DNA from: Streptomyces sp. NBC_00353
Lineage (GTDB): Bacteria; Actinomycetota; Actinomycetes; Streptomycetales; Streptomycetaceae
Direction of reading: 5' to 3'
Assembly: GCF_036108815.1 (NCBI RefSeq)
Contig: NZ_CP107985.1
Coordinates: 1,116,001-1,180,000 of the forward strand
Length of the DNA stretch: 64,000 nucleotides
Position numbers and translations under genes: made by a program. Below are positions 9,107 through 17,194 of this stretch, in pieces (positions within the stretch are counted from its first letter, which is position 1; each line of letters opens with the position of its first letter). Below the pieces are notes generated by a model that saw only the letters and a program-made list of their open reading frames with translations, was not told the DNA's origin and did no database searches.

Positions 9107-9832
9107 ATGAATGATCAAGCTGCCCCGGTAGCCCAAGCTCTCCGCCTGATCACGAACCGCTACCCGCACGCCCTGGGGGCCATCCTCGGAGGCTCAGCCG
9201 CCCAAGGCCGCGCAACTCCGAACAGCGATCTGGATGTGGCTGTCCTCCTTCCGGACTCGGATACCAGCCGCCGCGAAGTGATACGCCAAGACGGCCGCTT
9301 GGCCGAGCTGTTCCTGCACACCCTCGCGGACGTCCCGACGGCCTTCGAGCGGGACAGGACCCGCCGCCGAGGCACAGTCCTCTTCATCTATGACCAGGGC
9401 GTGTCCCTGATGGACCCGCACGGCCACGTGTCCCGTACCCAAGCACAGGCCCGAGCGGTACTCGCGGCCGGCCCTCCGGCCCTCACCCCCACCGAGTGGG
9501 AGCGAGGCCGCTATCTCCTCACCTGCTTCATGGACGATCTGATCGACATCCGGCCGGCCGACCGGTACGAGCAGCTCTCTCTTGCCGATTTCACTCTCCG
9601 TGAGGCGGCGCACCTCCTCACCGCGTACCACCAGGCCTGGACCGGCATTGGCAAGTGGCTGCCCCGCAGACTGCTCAGCGCAGACCCGGCACTGGGCAAG
9701 GCCCTACTGGATGGCCATCGGACCGTGGCCGAACACAGCAACCCAGCGCCGTTGACGGTTGCTGCCGAGCAGGTGCTCAACCTGCTCGGCGGCCCGCTGC
9801 GCGAGGGGTACACCCAGCACGGGTGGGCTTGA
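9107..9832 (+). CDS. Nucleotidyltransferase-domain protein with a helical C-terminal domain
   Basis: The product has 241 residues. The first 110 or so form a minimal nucleotidyltransferase domain with GGSAAQGRA followed by SDLDVAVL, the GS-x10-DxD motif that binds metal and NTP, and a further Asp in LFIYDQG. The rest is alpha-helical and HEPN-like in layout (LTCFMDDLIDI, REAAHLLTAYHQAW). This suggests a fused antitoxin/toxin-type or aminoglycoside-adenylyltransferase-like protein; I cannot separate these by eye. A TnpB element ends immediately upstream, so its native promoter may have been replaced. Confidence 0.75.
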   Translation: MNDQAAPVAQALRLITNRYPHALGAILGGSAAQGRATPNSDLDVAVLLPDSDTSRREVIRQDGRLAELFLHTLADVPTAFERDRTRRRGTVLFIYDQGVSLMDPHGHVSRTQAQARAVLAAGPPALTPTEWERGRYLLTCFMDDLIDIRPADRYEQLSLADFTLREAAHLLTAYHQAWTGIGKWLPRRLLSADPALGKALLDGHRTVAEHSNPAPLTVAAEQVLNLLGGPLREGYTQHGWA

Positions 9833-10299
9833 ACACTGCCCGAGCTTCGATGGCGTTTGCGTAGTCGTGGTCCGCGATCACGGGCCTCCTGCCGGGAGCA
9901 AGCCCACCGGGCTGTATCGACAGCTCGGGCGTTCAGAGCAAGGTGGGGACGTCCGTGATCGATACCAACGGGTGACTGGTTTCGTTCCTCAACACGTTCG
10001 TCCTGGCGTGGTTCCCACCATGGAGCGGGTGGGAGTTGCACGCCGTCTGCGACGAGGCCGGACTGCCCATGTGCCGGCCGATCCCCACGAGCGCCTCACT
10101 GGCCACGGGCTCTGACGCGCAGGGACGTGCGCCCAGTAGCTGGCCGCGGCTTACCCGTTCAGCTCAAGTACCGGCCCTGTCAGCGGCTCTGGCGCGGGCA
10201 GCCAGGGCAGCGTGGAGGTGGAGCCCGTCCGGGAGCCCTTCGCACGTCGACCGGGCGGGCCGCCACATCCGAGACTCGGGTGTCAGATCCTTCCCGGCA
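9833..10299. other. No gene recognised between the nucleotidyltransferase and the TPR remnant
   Basis: Several frames are open but have Arg/Pro/Ala shadow composition. No motif, repeat or RNA structure stands out. Confidence 0.5.
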
Positions 10300-10662
10300 C
10301 GGCCACCATTTGCCGCAGTGCACATGGGACTGGGCCTCCTCGGTGCGCCCATGGCGCTCCCGGGTGCGGCCCAGCATTAGCCGGGCGTATCGCTCGACCG
10401 GGTCGCGCTCCACGATGATCCGTAACTCAGCCTCCGCGCACAGCAGTTGGTCCGAGTGGTAGTAGGCGCGCCGGCAGCAGCTTCGGCCCCGGCTGCTCGG
10501 GCACCTCCTTGACCAGCCCGCCGAGCACTGGTGCCGCGGCCGCGTAGTCCCTGGCGTCGAAGAGCAGCTGCGCCCGCTCCCAGCGCTCCGACGGCGTCCC
10601 GTGCGTGTAGAAGGCGCTGTTGGGGGCGCTACCGGTCGTGTCACTGGTGACCTCCTTCGACG
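10300..10662 (-). pseudogene. Frameshifted remnant of a small tetratricopeptide-repeat protein
   Basis: Two frames joined near 10466 read as one TPR protein. The first half contains ERAQLLFDARDYAAAAPVL and GGLVKEVPEQPGPKLLPAR. The second half continues with AYYHSDQLLCAEAELRIIV and YARLMLGRTRERHGRTEEA. This matches a common small Streptomyces TPR protein in which the two parts are contiguous. No proper start codon is in frame after AAGGAGGTCACC, and the C-terminus drifts into unrelated sequence. At least one indel and probably start loss make it a pseudogene. Confidence 0.65.
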
Positions 10663-10694
10663 CCGTAAACCGCGACCGACGCTCGGTCGGGTGG

Positions 10695-11153
10695 TCAGGC
10701 GGTCAGCGCAGCAAGCTCCGCGTTGGCGCGCTCGGTGACCAGGGAGAGGACACGGCCGGCGGCGGCCAGGTCCTCGGCGGGTATCCCGCCCCAGATGCGG
10801 GCACTGATGGGGGCGGTCTCCGCGCCGACGGCGGCGATCAGTTCGCGCCCTGCATCCGTGGGGCGAAGGTGCGCGCCGTCCGCAACGAGCATCTGCTTGG
10901 CCAGCAGCTCGTCGAGAGTGGCACGGATGTCGGCCGGATCGGCCTTGAGGGAGCCCCGGACCTGGGTGACGAGATCGTCCGGCGTCTGCGGAGCGTCGGC
11001 GGTGACGGCGGCGCGCAGGGCGACCTGCTGCTGAAACGTGGTGCCGTGCCGGGCCAGGACGTGCTCCAGGACGCCGCGGGCGGCGTAGTGGGCCAGGCCC
11101 AGGACGCGGGCGTCGGCAACGGGTGCGGTGGTGGTGGATGCGCTGGTGGTCAT
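10695..11153 (-). CDS. Small winged-helix-like regulator or MarR-partner protein
   Basis: The product has 152 residues and overlaps the preceding MarR gene by ATGA, so the two are translationally coupled. The N-terminal part (ARHGTTFQQQVALRAAV) and the central VRGSLKADPADIRATLDELL and LVADGAHLRPTDAGRELI segments read like a winged-helix domain with a beta wing. It may be a second DNA-binding subunit or a ligand-sensing partner. There is no target operon beside it other than its partner. Confidence 0.65.
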   Translation of the reverse strand: MTTSASTTTAPVADARVLGLAHYAARGVLEHVLARHGTTFQQQVALRAAVTADAPQTPDDLVTQVRGSLKADPADIRATLDELLAKQMLVADGAHLRPTDAGRELIAAVGAETAPISARIWGGIPAEDLAAAGRVLSLVTERANAELAALTA

Positions 11154-11644
11154 GGTGTTGTCCCCTGAGTGCTCTCGTCGTTCGGTGCGGATGGAGCGAG
11201 AGGTGCGTCAAGCAGGGTCGTCAGCTCGTTGGTGAACGCGTGCGCCCGCGGGGCGTCGAGGCCACCGAGTGGCTCCAGCAACTGCTGAAGCAGTTCCTGG
11301 ACCACCGCGATGGCCTGCCGCGTGACGACCTGACCCTGCTCGGTGAGGGCGAGCTGTACGGCGCGCGGGTCGCGGGGATCCCGGGTGCGCGCGATCAGGT
11401 CGGCCGACTCCAGGGCGCGCGCCAGCTTCGACACGTACAGCGCCTCCAGGCCGGTGTGGTCGGCGAGTCGGCGCTGGCTGGGCCGCTCGCCGGCGCGCTG
11501 CATGCCGTGCAGCGACGCGACCAGTGAGTACTGCGCGTGGGTGAGGCCCAGCGGAGCTACCGCTCGGTCGACCGCGACGCGCCACTTGTTGGCGAGCCGC
11601 CATACCAGGAAGCCGGGCGTGGGGCCCGGTGAACCCTTACTCAT
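11150..11644 (-). CDS. MarR-family transcriptional regulator
   Basis: The product has 164 residues. The winged helix runs from LGLTHAQYSLVASLHGM through RRLADHTGLEALYVSKLARALES to the wing TRDPRDPRAVQLALTEQG. Helices at both ends would form the dimer interface. It is the first gene of a two-gene operon with 10695-11153. A clear inverted repeat lies just before the start (11648-11671), consistent with autorepression. Confidence 0.88.
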   Translation of the reverse strand: MSKGSPGPTPGFLVWRLANKWRVAVDRAVAPLGLTHAQYSLVASLHGMQRAGERPSQRRLADHTGLEALYVSKLARALESADLIARTRDPRDPRAVQLALTEQGQVVTRQAIAVVQELLQQLLEPLGGLDAPRAHAFTNELTTLLDAPLAPSAPNDESTQGTTP

Positions 11645-11647
11645 GCC

Positions 11648-11671
11648 AAATAGTGTACATGGCTACTATTT
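11648..11671. promoter_or_regulatory. Probable MarR operator upstream of the MarR operon
   Basis: AAATAGT and ACTATTT form a perfect 7-bp inverted repeat with a 10-base spacer, starting 4 bases before the MarR start codon. MarR dimers usually bind such repeats. The site would also block the ribosome binding region or promoter of the operon. Confidence 0.6.
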
Positions 11672-11758
11672 TCTGAGATGCCAGAACTCGAACCAAGGAA
11701 TACAGTCACCGCGGAACAGGCAAGCCCGAGTAATCGGTCCTGGCCACACCACCTGCTC

Positions 11759-12550
11759 TTACTGGCTGAGGATCTGCGAGTTGGGTGCGAAACGAGTCCT
11801 GTCGTCCAGGTCAAGGATGTCGTCGAGGTCGGTGAAGTAGAACGACGTCGTCGCGCCGGCCACCACATCGAGGAGGAACTGACTGCACGACACCGGATAG
11901 GCCTCCCAGAGAGGGCCGCGTCCCTCATTGAGGATGACGGTCCATTCCTCCGGCTCGATACCGGGCCGGACCAGCCAGTAGAGGAAGTGTCCCGCACCTT
12001 CCTCGTACCCCCAGGGCACCAGCCTCGCGTTGCCCTCATGGAGTTCCGACGGCTTATCCTCGCCCGCTTCCCAGAGTTCGGCGAGGATCTCCTCGCGTTC
12101 CGCGGTCTGGGCGACCAGGTCGTACATCGCATCCGGGCAGCCCGGTTCCAGCAGCCGGAGCACCCCCGCAAAGAGCCCTCCACCGTACATTTGAACGAGC
12201 CGCTTGTAGTCAGCCGGCAGGGCGATGCCCAACGCCTCCTCCACGGCGGACCACTTCACGGTTCGGCCGCCGCCAGTCGGCGGACAGAGGCGCACCAGCG
12301 GTTCGGTATGACGCAGACTCCGAGCGGTCTGTATATCGCTCGGCAGGGCGCTGAACCGTGGCGGAGTCCTGGAGGCGTCCAGTACCACCGCGCGCATCCG
12401 GTCGCCGACCGCGGCGTGGGGCGTGTCCGACCACCATGAGCGGTGTTTGGTCCGGTCGATGAAGCCGTCGTGCCCGTCCGCGTGGACGGCGGCCCCCACC
12501 GGAGCCACGGCCGTGACAACTACGTCGTGCTCCTGATGATCGGCAAGCAT
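11759..12550 (-). CDS. SMI1/KNR4-family protein
   Basis: From the ATG at 12550 the product has 263 residues. A still longer frame reaches 12679 but begins with low-quality sequence. The N-terminal 90 residues (MRAVVLDASRTPPRFSAL) form a separate conserved part seen in Streptomyces relatives. The SMI1/KNR4 domain follows: VEEALGIALPADYKRLVQMY, then a central hydrophobic core and an acidic tail (FYFTDLDDILDLDD). Such proteins are often immunity proteins against polymorphic toxins, but no toxin is adjacent. The gene runs convergently with nothing and lies between the MarR operon and the second secreted-protein locus. Confidence 0.8.
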   Translation of the reverse strand: MLADHQEHDVVVTAVAPVGAAVHADGHDGFIDRTKHRSWWSDTPHAAVGDRMRAVVLDASRTPPRFSALPSDIQTARSLRHTEPLVRLCPPTGGGRTVKWSAVEEALGIALPADYKRLVQMYGGGLFAGVLRLLEPGCPDAMYDLVAQTAEREEILAELWEAGEDKPSELHEGNARLVPWGYEEGAGHFLYWLVRPGIEPEEWTVILNEGRGPLWEAYPVSCSQFLLDVVAGATTSFYFTDLDDILDLDDRTRFAPNSQILSQ

Positions 12551-12727
12551 GACATCCACCCTGCACCATGCCGGCGGGCAGGAACACAGGGAGCAGACGG
12601 GCCGGACCCCCAGCGAGAAAGCGACTCGATTGAGCGAGACAGGACATCTATCTCCGCGGCGTACGGACACGGTAGCCATGAGGCGGGTTCGGACCGCGGT
12701 GAAGCACCCCTTTGCACTTCAGGGCCA

Positions 12728-12916
12728 TCAACTGATGTGCGACGGCAAGGTACTCGCGGGCTTCACCGACTGGCCGATCTCCTGTCTCGACGGCGGGTAG
12801 CTCTGCCATTGGACCTCGGCTTCGCCGAAGCGGACGATGTCCGCCCGGCGACCGTTGAGCCCTTCGGCGTTGACGCAGAATTCCAGGCGGACATGCACCG
12901 GAGGGCATTCCCACAC
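12728..12916 (-). pseudogene. Possible small gene fragment
   Basis: A 62-residue frame contains VRLEFCVNAEGLNGRRADIV and VRFGEAEVQWQSYPPSR, which look more protein-like than their surroundings. I do not recognise the family. It may be the remnant of a larger gene removed when the neighbouring duplicated locus arrived. Confidence 0.2.
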
Positions 12917-12918
12917 CA

Positions 12919-12953
12919 GAAACCCCGGCCCGATTCCGACGGGCCGGGGTTTC
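12919..12953 (-). terminator. Hairpin terminator after paralogue B
   Basis: A 14-bp perfect inverted repeat (GAAACCCCGGCCCG) with the same ATTCCGA loop as the terminator at 354-390. The identity of stem and loop is stronger than that of the adjacent genes. Confidence 0.8.
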
Positions 12954-12973
12954 CATGTGATGGAGTGGCGCGA

Positions 12974-13699
12974 TTACCACCCGCCGTGGTCGCCGATCAC
13001 CCGGAAGCTGCCCACGACGCCGTCATTGAGGAACAGGCCCCCTTGAACGGTGGGCGTCACGACGCCATGGGTGCTGCCGTAGGGACCGACAGTGGCGACA
13101 GGAGAGCCGTTGTCGCAGGTGGCCCCACGATAGACCTCGACAACCTTCCGGCTGTCATTGCTGATGCTGAAGCTCGAGGAGCCCAGTCCGCTGGCCGCGG
13201 TGATGCACCCGTCCGCGGCTGCGGAGTACGTCCGGTCGTTGAATTGGATCCATCCCTCATCCTTGCCGCCGTAGCCGCCCCCGTAACCGCCACCACCACC
13301 GCCGTATCCACGGTCGCCACCACCGCCGTACCCGCCGTCGTCACCACCGCCGTAACCGCCTTCACCACCACCGCCGTAACCTCCGTCGTCACCACCGCCA
13401 TACCCGCCGTCACCACCACCGCCATACCCGCCGTCATCGCCACCGCCGTCACCACCACGACCCTCGCCGCCGTTGCTCTTGCTGGCGTCTTCTCCCAGGG
13501 GAGCCGCGGCCGGGGGCGCCTGTCGGACGGGGGGCGCAGCCTTCTGCGCGGGTGGGACGGCCTTCTGGACGGGCGGACGAGCCTGCTGGGACGAGGCGGA
13601 CGGGGTGGATTCGTCGTTCGAGGCGTAGGTGATGCCGGTGATGGCAAGGACCGCGACGCCCACTGCGGCGGCGGTCACTGCGACGGTACGCGTGCTCAT
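12974..13699 (-). CDS. Secreted Gly/Tyr-rich protein with a conserved C-terminal domain (paralogue B)
   Basis: The product has 241 residues, starting MSTRTVAVTAAAVG, with GGGAGAAG as ribosome binding site. A signal peptide is followed by a linker of repeated PPVQKAVPPAQKAAPPV units. Then comes an expanded repeat of GGYGGGG/DDGGYGGG units (DNA about 13265-13450, a tandem array of 15-18 bp units). A globular tail of roughly 100 residues has two cysteines (GCITAASG and ATCDNG) and ends VGSFRVIGDHGGW. It matches paralogue A across the signal peptide and tail, while the repeat is much longer. It is probably an extracellular structural or surface protein; function unknown. Confidence 0.85.
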   Translation of the reverse strand: MSTRTVAVTAAAVGVAVLAITGITYASNDESTPSASSQQARPPVQKAVPPAQKAAPPVRQAPPAAAPLGEDASKSNGGEGRGGDGGGDDGGYGGGGDGGYGGGDDGGYGGGGEGGYGGGDDGGYGGGGDRGYGGGGGGYGGGYGGKDEGWIQFNDRTYSAAADGCITAASGLGSSSFSISNDSRKVVEVYRGATCDNGSPVATVGPYGSTHGVVTPTVQGGLFLNDGVVGSFRVIGDHGGW

Positions 13700-14103
13700 G
13701 TCACTTCTCCCTGTCTCAGAGATGCCGGCCGGACAGCCGACCTGCGACGAACGTACTGACAGCTCCTATAACTGTCATATCGGGCATACCTAACGTGTGA
13801 CACCAGAGGGCTGACCGGGTGTACACGTAGCACTCATCGGACATGGATCCTGTATCTGATATGGCCTCAAAAACGGTAATAGCGGGTGTCTCTAGCGCAT
13901 CGTTAGGCTTTCCGGGCGACACGTGCCACCCACTCACCCTGTCGGCAGCGTGTCGTCGGATCCCTGCAGGGCGAAAACGCACGTCTCATCCCCTGAAAGA
14001 CCGTCATCGACGCCCAGCCGCTCGCCCCGGCTGGAGCGGCTGCCGACCGCGTCCCTCCGCCCCGGCCCGGTGAACCCCTGCACGCCCTGTTGCCCTCGCC
14101 CTG

Positions 14104-14425
14104 ATGGCCGCCGACATTGCGCTGGCGGGCGCGGGCCTCCCCGGAGACCGGGGGTTCGCGGGTGCCGCCGCCCTGGTCGCGGCGGCCGCGCTGACGGTGG
14201 GCCTGCGCGCCTGCGGCCGCCCGGAGTCGACGACCGACTGGCGCACCGTCATACGCGCTGCGGCCCACGACGCCGCCCGCGACCTGCCGGGCACCGGCGC
14301 CTGGTGCGGCTGGCGGCGACGACCTGCTTCCTGTGCACGTGAATGCTGCTGCCCCTGGCGTCCCTGGTACCGGGTCCGCTGGCGCTCGCGCTGGTGGCGA
14401 TCGACGGACGGCGTCGGCCACCTGG
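14104..14425 (+). pseudogene. Remnant of an RDD-like membrane protein beside a TnpB element
   Basis: Two pieces can be read. Piece one starts MAADIALAGAGLPGDRGF with a hydrophobic helix (AALVAAAALTVGLRA). Piece two, in a shifted frame, reads LVRLAATTCFL, then a stop, then LLPLASLVPGPLALALVAI and DGRRRPPGD. The second piece resembles the last helix and the DGRRR-x-xHD ending of RDD-family proteins. The frame is broken at about 14300 and 14326, and the right end of the TnpB element follows at 14426. Confidence 0.4.
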
Positions 14426-15815
14426 TGACTCCTCCCCGCCCTGAAGGGACGGGGCTTCTCGCTATGCCGTGTGGGCGTTGCGACGGACCAGCCCGGCCCG
14501 TAGAACATTGAGTGCTCCCACTGTGTCGGCGTGCGCCGTGTGTCCGCACGACTGGCAGAGGAAGGTCTCCTGTGTGGGCCGGTTCTCCTTGGAGACGTGC
14601 CCGCATTCGGGGCAGGTCCGGGAGGTGTTGCGGGGGTCCACGGCGATCACTTCCCGTCCGGCGCTTTCAGCCTTGGCGTACAGGATCGTCAGGAACACCC
14701 CCCATCCGGCGTCGGCAATGCTGCGGTTGAGTCCGGCCTTCGCCGCTGCCCCATTGGGCAGGAATGCGCCCGCCTGCTCGGGGTCGGGCTTCGGTGCGGG
14801 GGCCCTGCTCATGTTGCGGATCTTGAGGTCTTCGTGCGCGATGACATCGTGCGCCCGGACCAGGTCGAGCGCGGTCTTGTGCGCGTGGTCGAGCCGCTGG
14901 CGGCGGACCTTGCCGTGCAACCGGGCGACCTGGTCCACTGCGCGCTGGTGGTTCCTGGTGCGGTCCTTGGCCTTGCGGCGCGGGAACCTGGACAGGGCCT
15001 GCTGTGCGGCTTCGAGTTTCGCAGCAGCGCGGTGGCCGTGGCGCGGGTTGGAGACGAACTCGCCGCCCGAGTCGGCAAGGAAGTTGGCTATGCCCAGGTC
15101 GATACCGACCACGCTGCCGGTCGTCGGGAGCGGTTCGGGCTGCTCCTGTTCGGCGGTCAGCACGACGAACCACTTGCGGCCCTCACGCTTGACCGAGACG
15201 GTCTTGACCCTGCCGACCACCGCACGGTGCTGGTTAACCTTGACATGCCCGACCCCTTGCAGCCGCACGCGGGTGACGGGGTCGTGCGGGGTGGAGTCCC
15301 ACCGGCAGCCGTCCCCGTCCTTCGGGAACTCCACCGTGTCGAACCAGCTCACCGAACGAAAGCGCGGATAGCCGAGCGTCTGACCGGACTTGATCCGGCG
15401 GAAGAACGCGGCGAACGCTTTGTCCAGCCGGCGCAGCGTCGCCTGCTGCGAGGAGAACGACCAGCGCCCCTGACGCTCAGGATCGAACGCCCTGATGTCC
15501 TTCAACTGCCCGGACTGCATCCCGTACCGGACGGTGGTCCTCGATACATGCCGGTAGGCATCCCGTCGTTCCTGTAACGCCCCGTTGTAGAGCGAGCAGT
15601 GATCCCGCAGCATCTCGCCAAGCGCGATCTGCTGGCCCGTGGTGGGCCGCATCAGGAACTTGTACGCACGAATCATCCAGCCCACCCCCTTTTGGGTCAG
15701 TCCGGTCAACATAGCTGGCGCCACTGACAACGCAGAGAACTCCGGCGCTCCGCGCCTCCGGGCCAGGGATCGCATTCCCGCCCGGCCTGAAGGCCGGGAT
15801 TCCCCGCGAAGATCA
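14426..15815 (-). mobile_element. Second IS200/IS605-type element with tnpB only
   Basis: The right end has CCCCGCCCT-GAAG-GGACGGGG at 14434-14454 and ends as GGGGAGGAGTCA in the element's reading direction, close to the right end of the element at 7741. The left end near 15774-15815 holds CCCGGCCTGAAGGCCGGG. No tnpA is present. Its tnpB differs strongly from the first, so these are independent insertions. Confidence 0.6.
14462..15676 (-). CDS. tnpB: RNA-guided DNA endonuclease TnpB (second type)
   Basis: The product has 404 residues from the ATG at 15676 (MIRAYKFLMRPT), which is where homology should begin. An upstream extension to 15940 is not protein-like. Catalytic acids are Asp193 (VGIDLG), Glu282 (AHEDLK) and Asp384 (AHADTVGA). 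The zinc ribbon is complete: Cys355, Cys358, Cys374, Cys377. The final hydrophobic NVLRAGL helix is intact. It looks functional. The 3' end overlaps the right-end hairpin, where its guide RNA would lie. Confidence 0.92.
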   Translation of the reverse strand: MIRAYKFLMRPTTGQQIALGEMLRDHCSLYNGALQERRDAYRHVSRTTVRYGMQSGQLKDIRAFDPERQGRWSFSSQQATLRRLDKAFAAFFRRIKSGQTLGYPRFRSVSWFDTVEFPKDGDGCRWDSTPHDPVTRVRLQGVGHVKVNQHRAVVGRVKTVSVKREGRKWFVVLTAEQEQPEPLPTTGSVVGIDLGIANFLADSGGEFVSNPRHGHRAAAKLEAAQQALSRFPRRKAKDRTRNHQRAVDQVARLHGKVRRQRLDHAHKTALDLVRAHDVIAHEDLKIRNMSRAPAPKPDPEQAGAFLPNGAAAKAGLNRSIADAGWGVFLTILYAKAESAGREVIAVDPRNTSRTCPECGHVSKENRPTQETFLCQSCGHTAHADTVGALNVLRAGLVRRNAHTA

Positions 15816-15989
15816 GGGATGGGAGTCACCGCCAGGTCGGACGCCTGCCCTGCTTCCGAGTTGTTGCTTGCTGTGTGGGTGCACTGGTGGGGAAACCGGG
15901 CACTTGCGGCTGTGACCCTCGACCGGGGCAGGGTGGCCATGCCGATCCGGTGGTGGCCTATACCGGAGACACCTCCCGTTTGGGCGGGG

Positions 15990-16631
15990 TCAGCGCTCCG
16001 AGGTGGAACGGATCGCGGCGATGTCGAACTGGAGGCGGAGCCGCTCGCTGACCATCGCCCCGCCCTCCGCCAGCCGGGCGTTGTAGGTCAGGCCCCAGTC
16101 CGAGCGGTTGATGGTGGTGGTGCCGTCGAAGCCGACCCGTTCGTAGCCGAACGGGTCGGTGACATGGCCGATGTAGGTGAGGTCCAGCTCCACGGGGCGG
16201 GTAGTGCCCCTGATGGTGAGGTCGCCGGCCATGCGGTAGACGTCCTTGCCCACGAACTGAACGGCGGTACTCGTGAACCTCATCTGCGGATACGTCGCGG
16301 CGTCCAGGAAGTCACGCCCGATCAGGTGGGCGTCACGCTGCTCCACCCCGGTGTCGACGCTCGCGGTGTGCAGCACGATGTCCGCGCGGGAGCGTACCGG
16401 GTTCCGGCCGTCGAAGTAGAGGCGACTCTCGTACGAACCGAAGGATCCGCGCACCGTCGTCACCATGGCGTGTCGCACGGAGAAACCGATCCTGCTGTGG
16501 GCGGGGTCGATCATCCACTCTCCGCTGAGAGCCGCCAGGGCGGGATCCGGCATCACGGCAGCAGCGGGGGTGGTTGGAGCGGCGGGCGCCGCCGGGCGTC
16601 GGAACGTGGTGCCGCGGCTGAAAAAGTTCAT
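15990..16631 (-). CDS. YceI-family protein
   Basis: The product has 213 residues. After a Pro/Ala-rich leader it shows the YceI barrel signature: WMIDPAHSRIGFSVRHAMV, then VRGSFGSYES, FLDAATYPQMRFTS and a terminal LQFDIAAIR strand. Family members bind isoprenoids or other amphiphiles in a lipocalin-like barrel and are often induced by stress. There is no Sec signal peptide, so it is probably cytoplasmic. A single gene, about 300 bases from the TnpB element. Confidence 0.88.
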   Translation of the reverse strand: MNFFSRGTTFRRPAAPAAPTTPAAAVMPDPALAALSGEWMIDPAHSRIGFSVRHAMVTTVRGSFGSYESRLYFDGRNPVRSRADIVLHTASVDTGVEQRDAHLIGRDFLDAATYPQMRFTSTAVQFVGKDVYRMAGDLTIRGTTRPVELDLTYIGHVTDPFGYERVGFDGTTTINRSDWGLTYNARLAEGGAMVSERLRLQFDIAAIRSTSER

Positions 16632-16734
16632 GGAACATGTTGTTACTCGGCGGTACGTCGCACGCGCAAGTCGCGGGTGGGAAACCCGCTCATGTATGAA
16701 CAGACTTTCACAACTCGGAGCCCTGCACGGGCAC

Positions 16735-16762
16735 GGTCAGTCACCGACGGTCAGTCACCGAC
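16735..16762. repeat. 14-bp perfect tandem repeat
   Basis: GGTCAGTCACCGAC occurs twice in direct succession in the intergenic region after the YceI gene start. It could be a regulator site or replication slippage. Confidence 0.7.
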
Positions 16763-16791
16763 GGTCCTCCACGGGAACGTGCGGAAGGCCG

Positions 16792-16995
16792 TCACCGGGA
16801 ACGTCGCGAGGGACGCGCCACGCGCAGGGAGTGCTGTGCCGTGACAGCCGTGAGTGCCCATTCGCTCTTGCCGCGTCCGGTCAGCAAATCCCGGGCCCGG
16901 TCGACCAGTCCGACGCCGGGGCCGAGCAGCTTGTTGCCGGGCGGGGTGTCCGGAGCGGAAGGATGCGGGCGAGTGGGCGCCATCTTCTTAGCCAT
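16792..16995 (-). CDS. Possible small hypothetical protein
   Basis: A 67-residue frame starts MAKKMAPTRP with an AAGG four bases or so upstream. It contains NKLLGPGVGLVDRARDLL and GKSEWALTAV, which look like amphipathic helices. No family is recognised, and the Arg-rich tail weakens the case. The rest of 16632-17194 shows only the tandem repeat and the terminator below. Confidence 0.3.
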   Translation of the reverse strand: MAKKMAPTRPHPSAPDTPPGNKLLGPGVGLVDRARDLLTGRGKSEWALTAVTAQHSLRVARPSRRSR

Positions 16996-17144
16996 GCGGA
17001 CCTTGTCGCCCGACTAAGGCGCGTATCGGGTCGTGATCAATGAGCACCCCAACTTCCGGGGCGGGTGCCCCGTCGGGGATACGGGGCCCGGCGGTCAGCG
17101 GCTGTGCCGTGTGGGGCGCGAGTGACCGGAAGCAATGCCGGAGG

Positions 17145-17181
17145 CAGGCAGCGGGGTCCGGGGACCCCGGCTGCGTGCCTG
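17145..17181 (-). terminator. Hairpin after the TetR gene
   Basis: A long stem with CGGGGTC / GACCCCG in its core, extended by CAGGCAG / CTGC-GTGCCTG, starts 14 bases past the TetR stop codon. Confidence 0.6.
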
Positions 17182-17194
17182 CTGGGGCGGTGTG

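Larger units (their letters stand above)
12919..14050 (-). repeat. Copy B of the duplicated secreted-protein locus
   Basis: Mirrors 354-1290 in content and order: terminator, gene, upstream region. The upstream region 13700-14050 has no other gene. It shares several blocks with copy A, including the GTACGTTC and ATGACAG elements (minus strand) before the gene and the CTCACCCTGTCGGCAGC stretch near 13934. Flanks outside the blocks are unrelated. Confidence 0.7.

Noticed and set aside
13265..13450. CRISPR array in the repeated region
   Set aside because: The repeats are short, contiguous and in frame with a GGYGGG protein linker. There are no unique spacers of constant length.
14462..15940. 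492-residue version of the second TnpB with an N-terminal extension
   Set aside because: The extra 88 residues have no TnpB homology and cover the left-end hairpin. The ATG at 15676 begins exactly where TnpB sequence should start.
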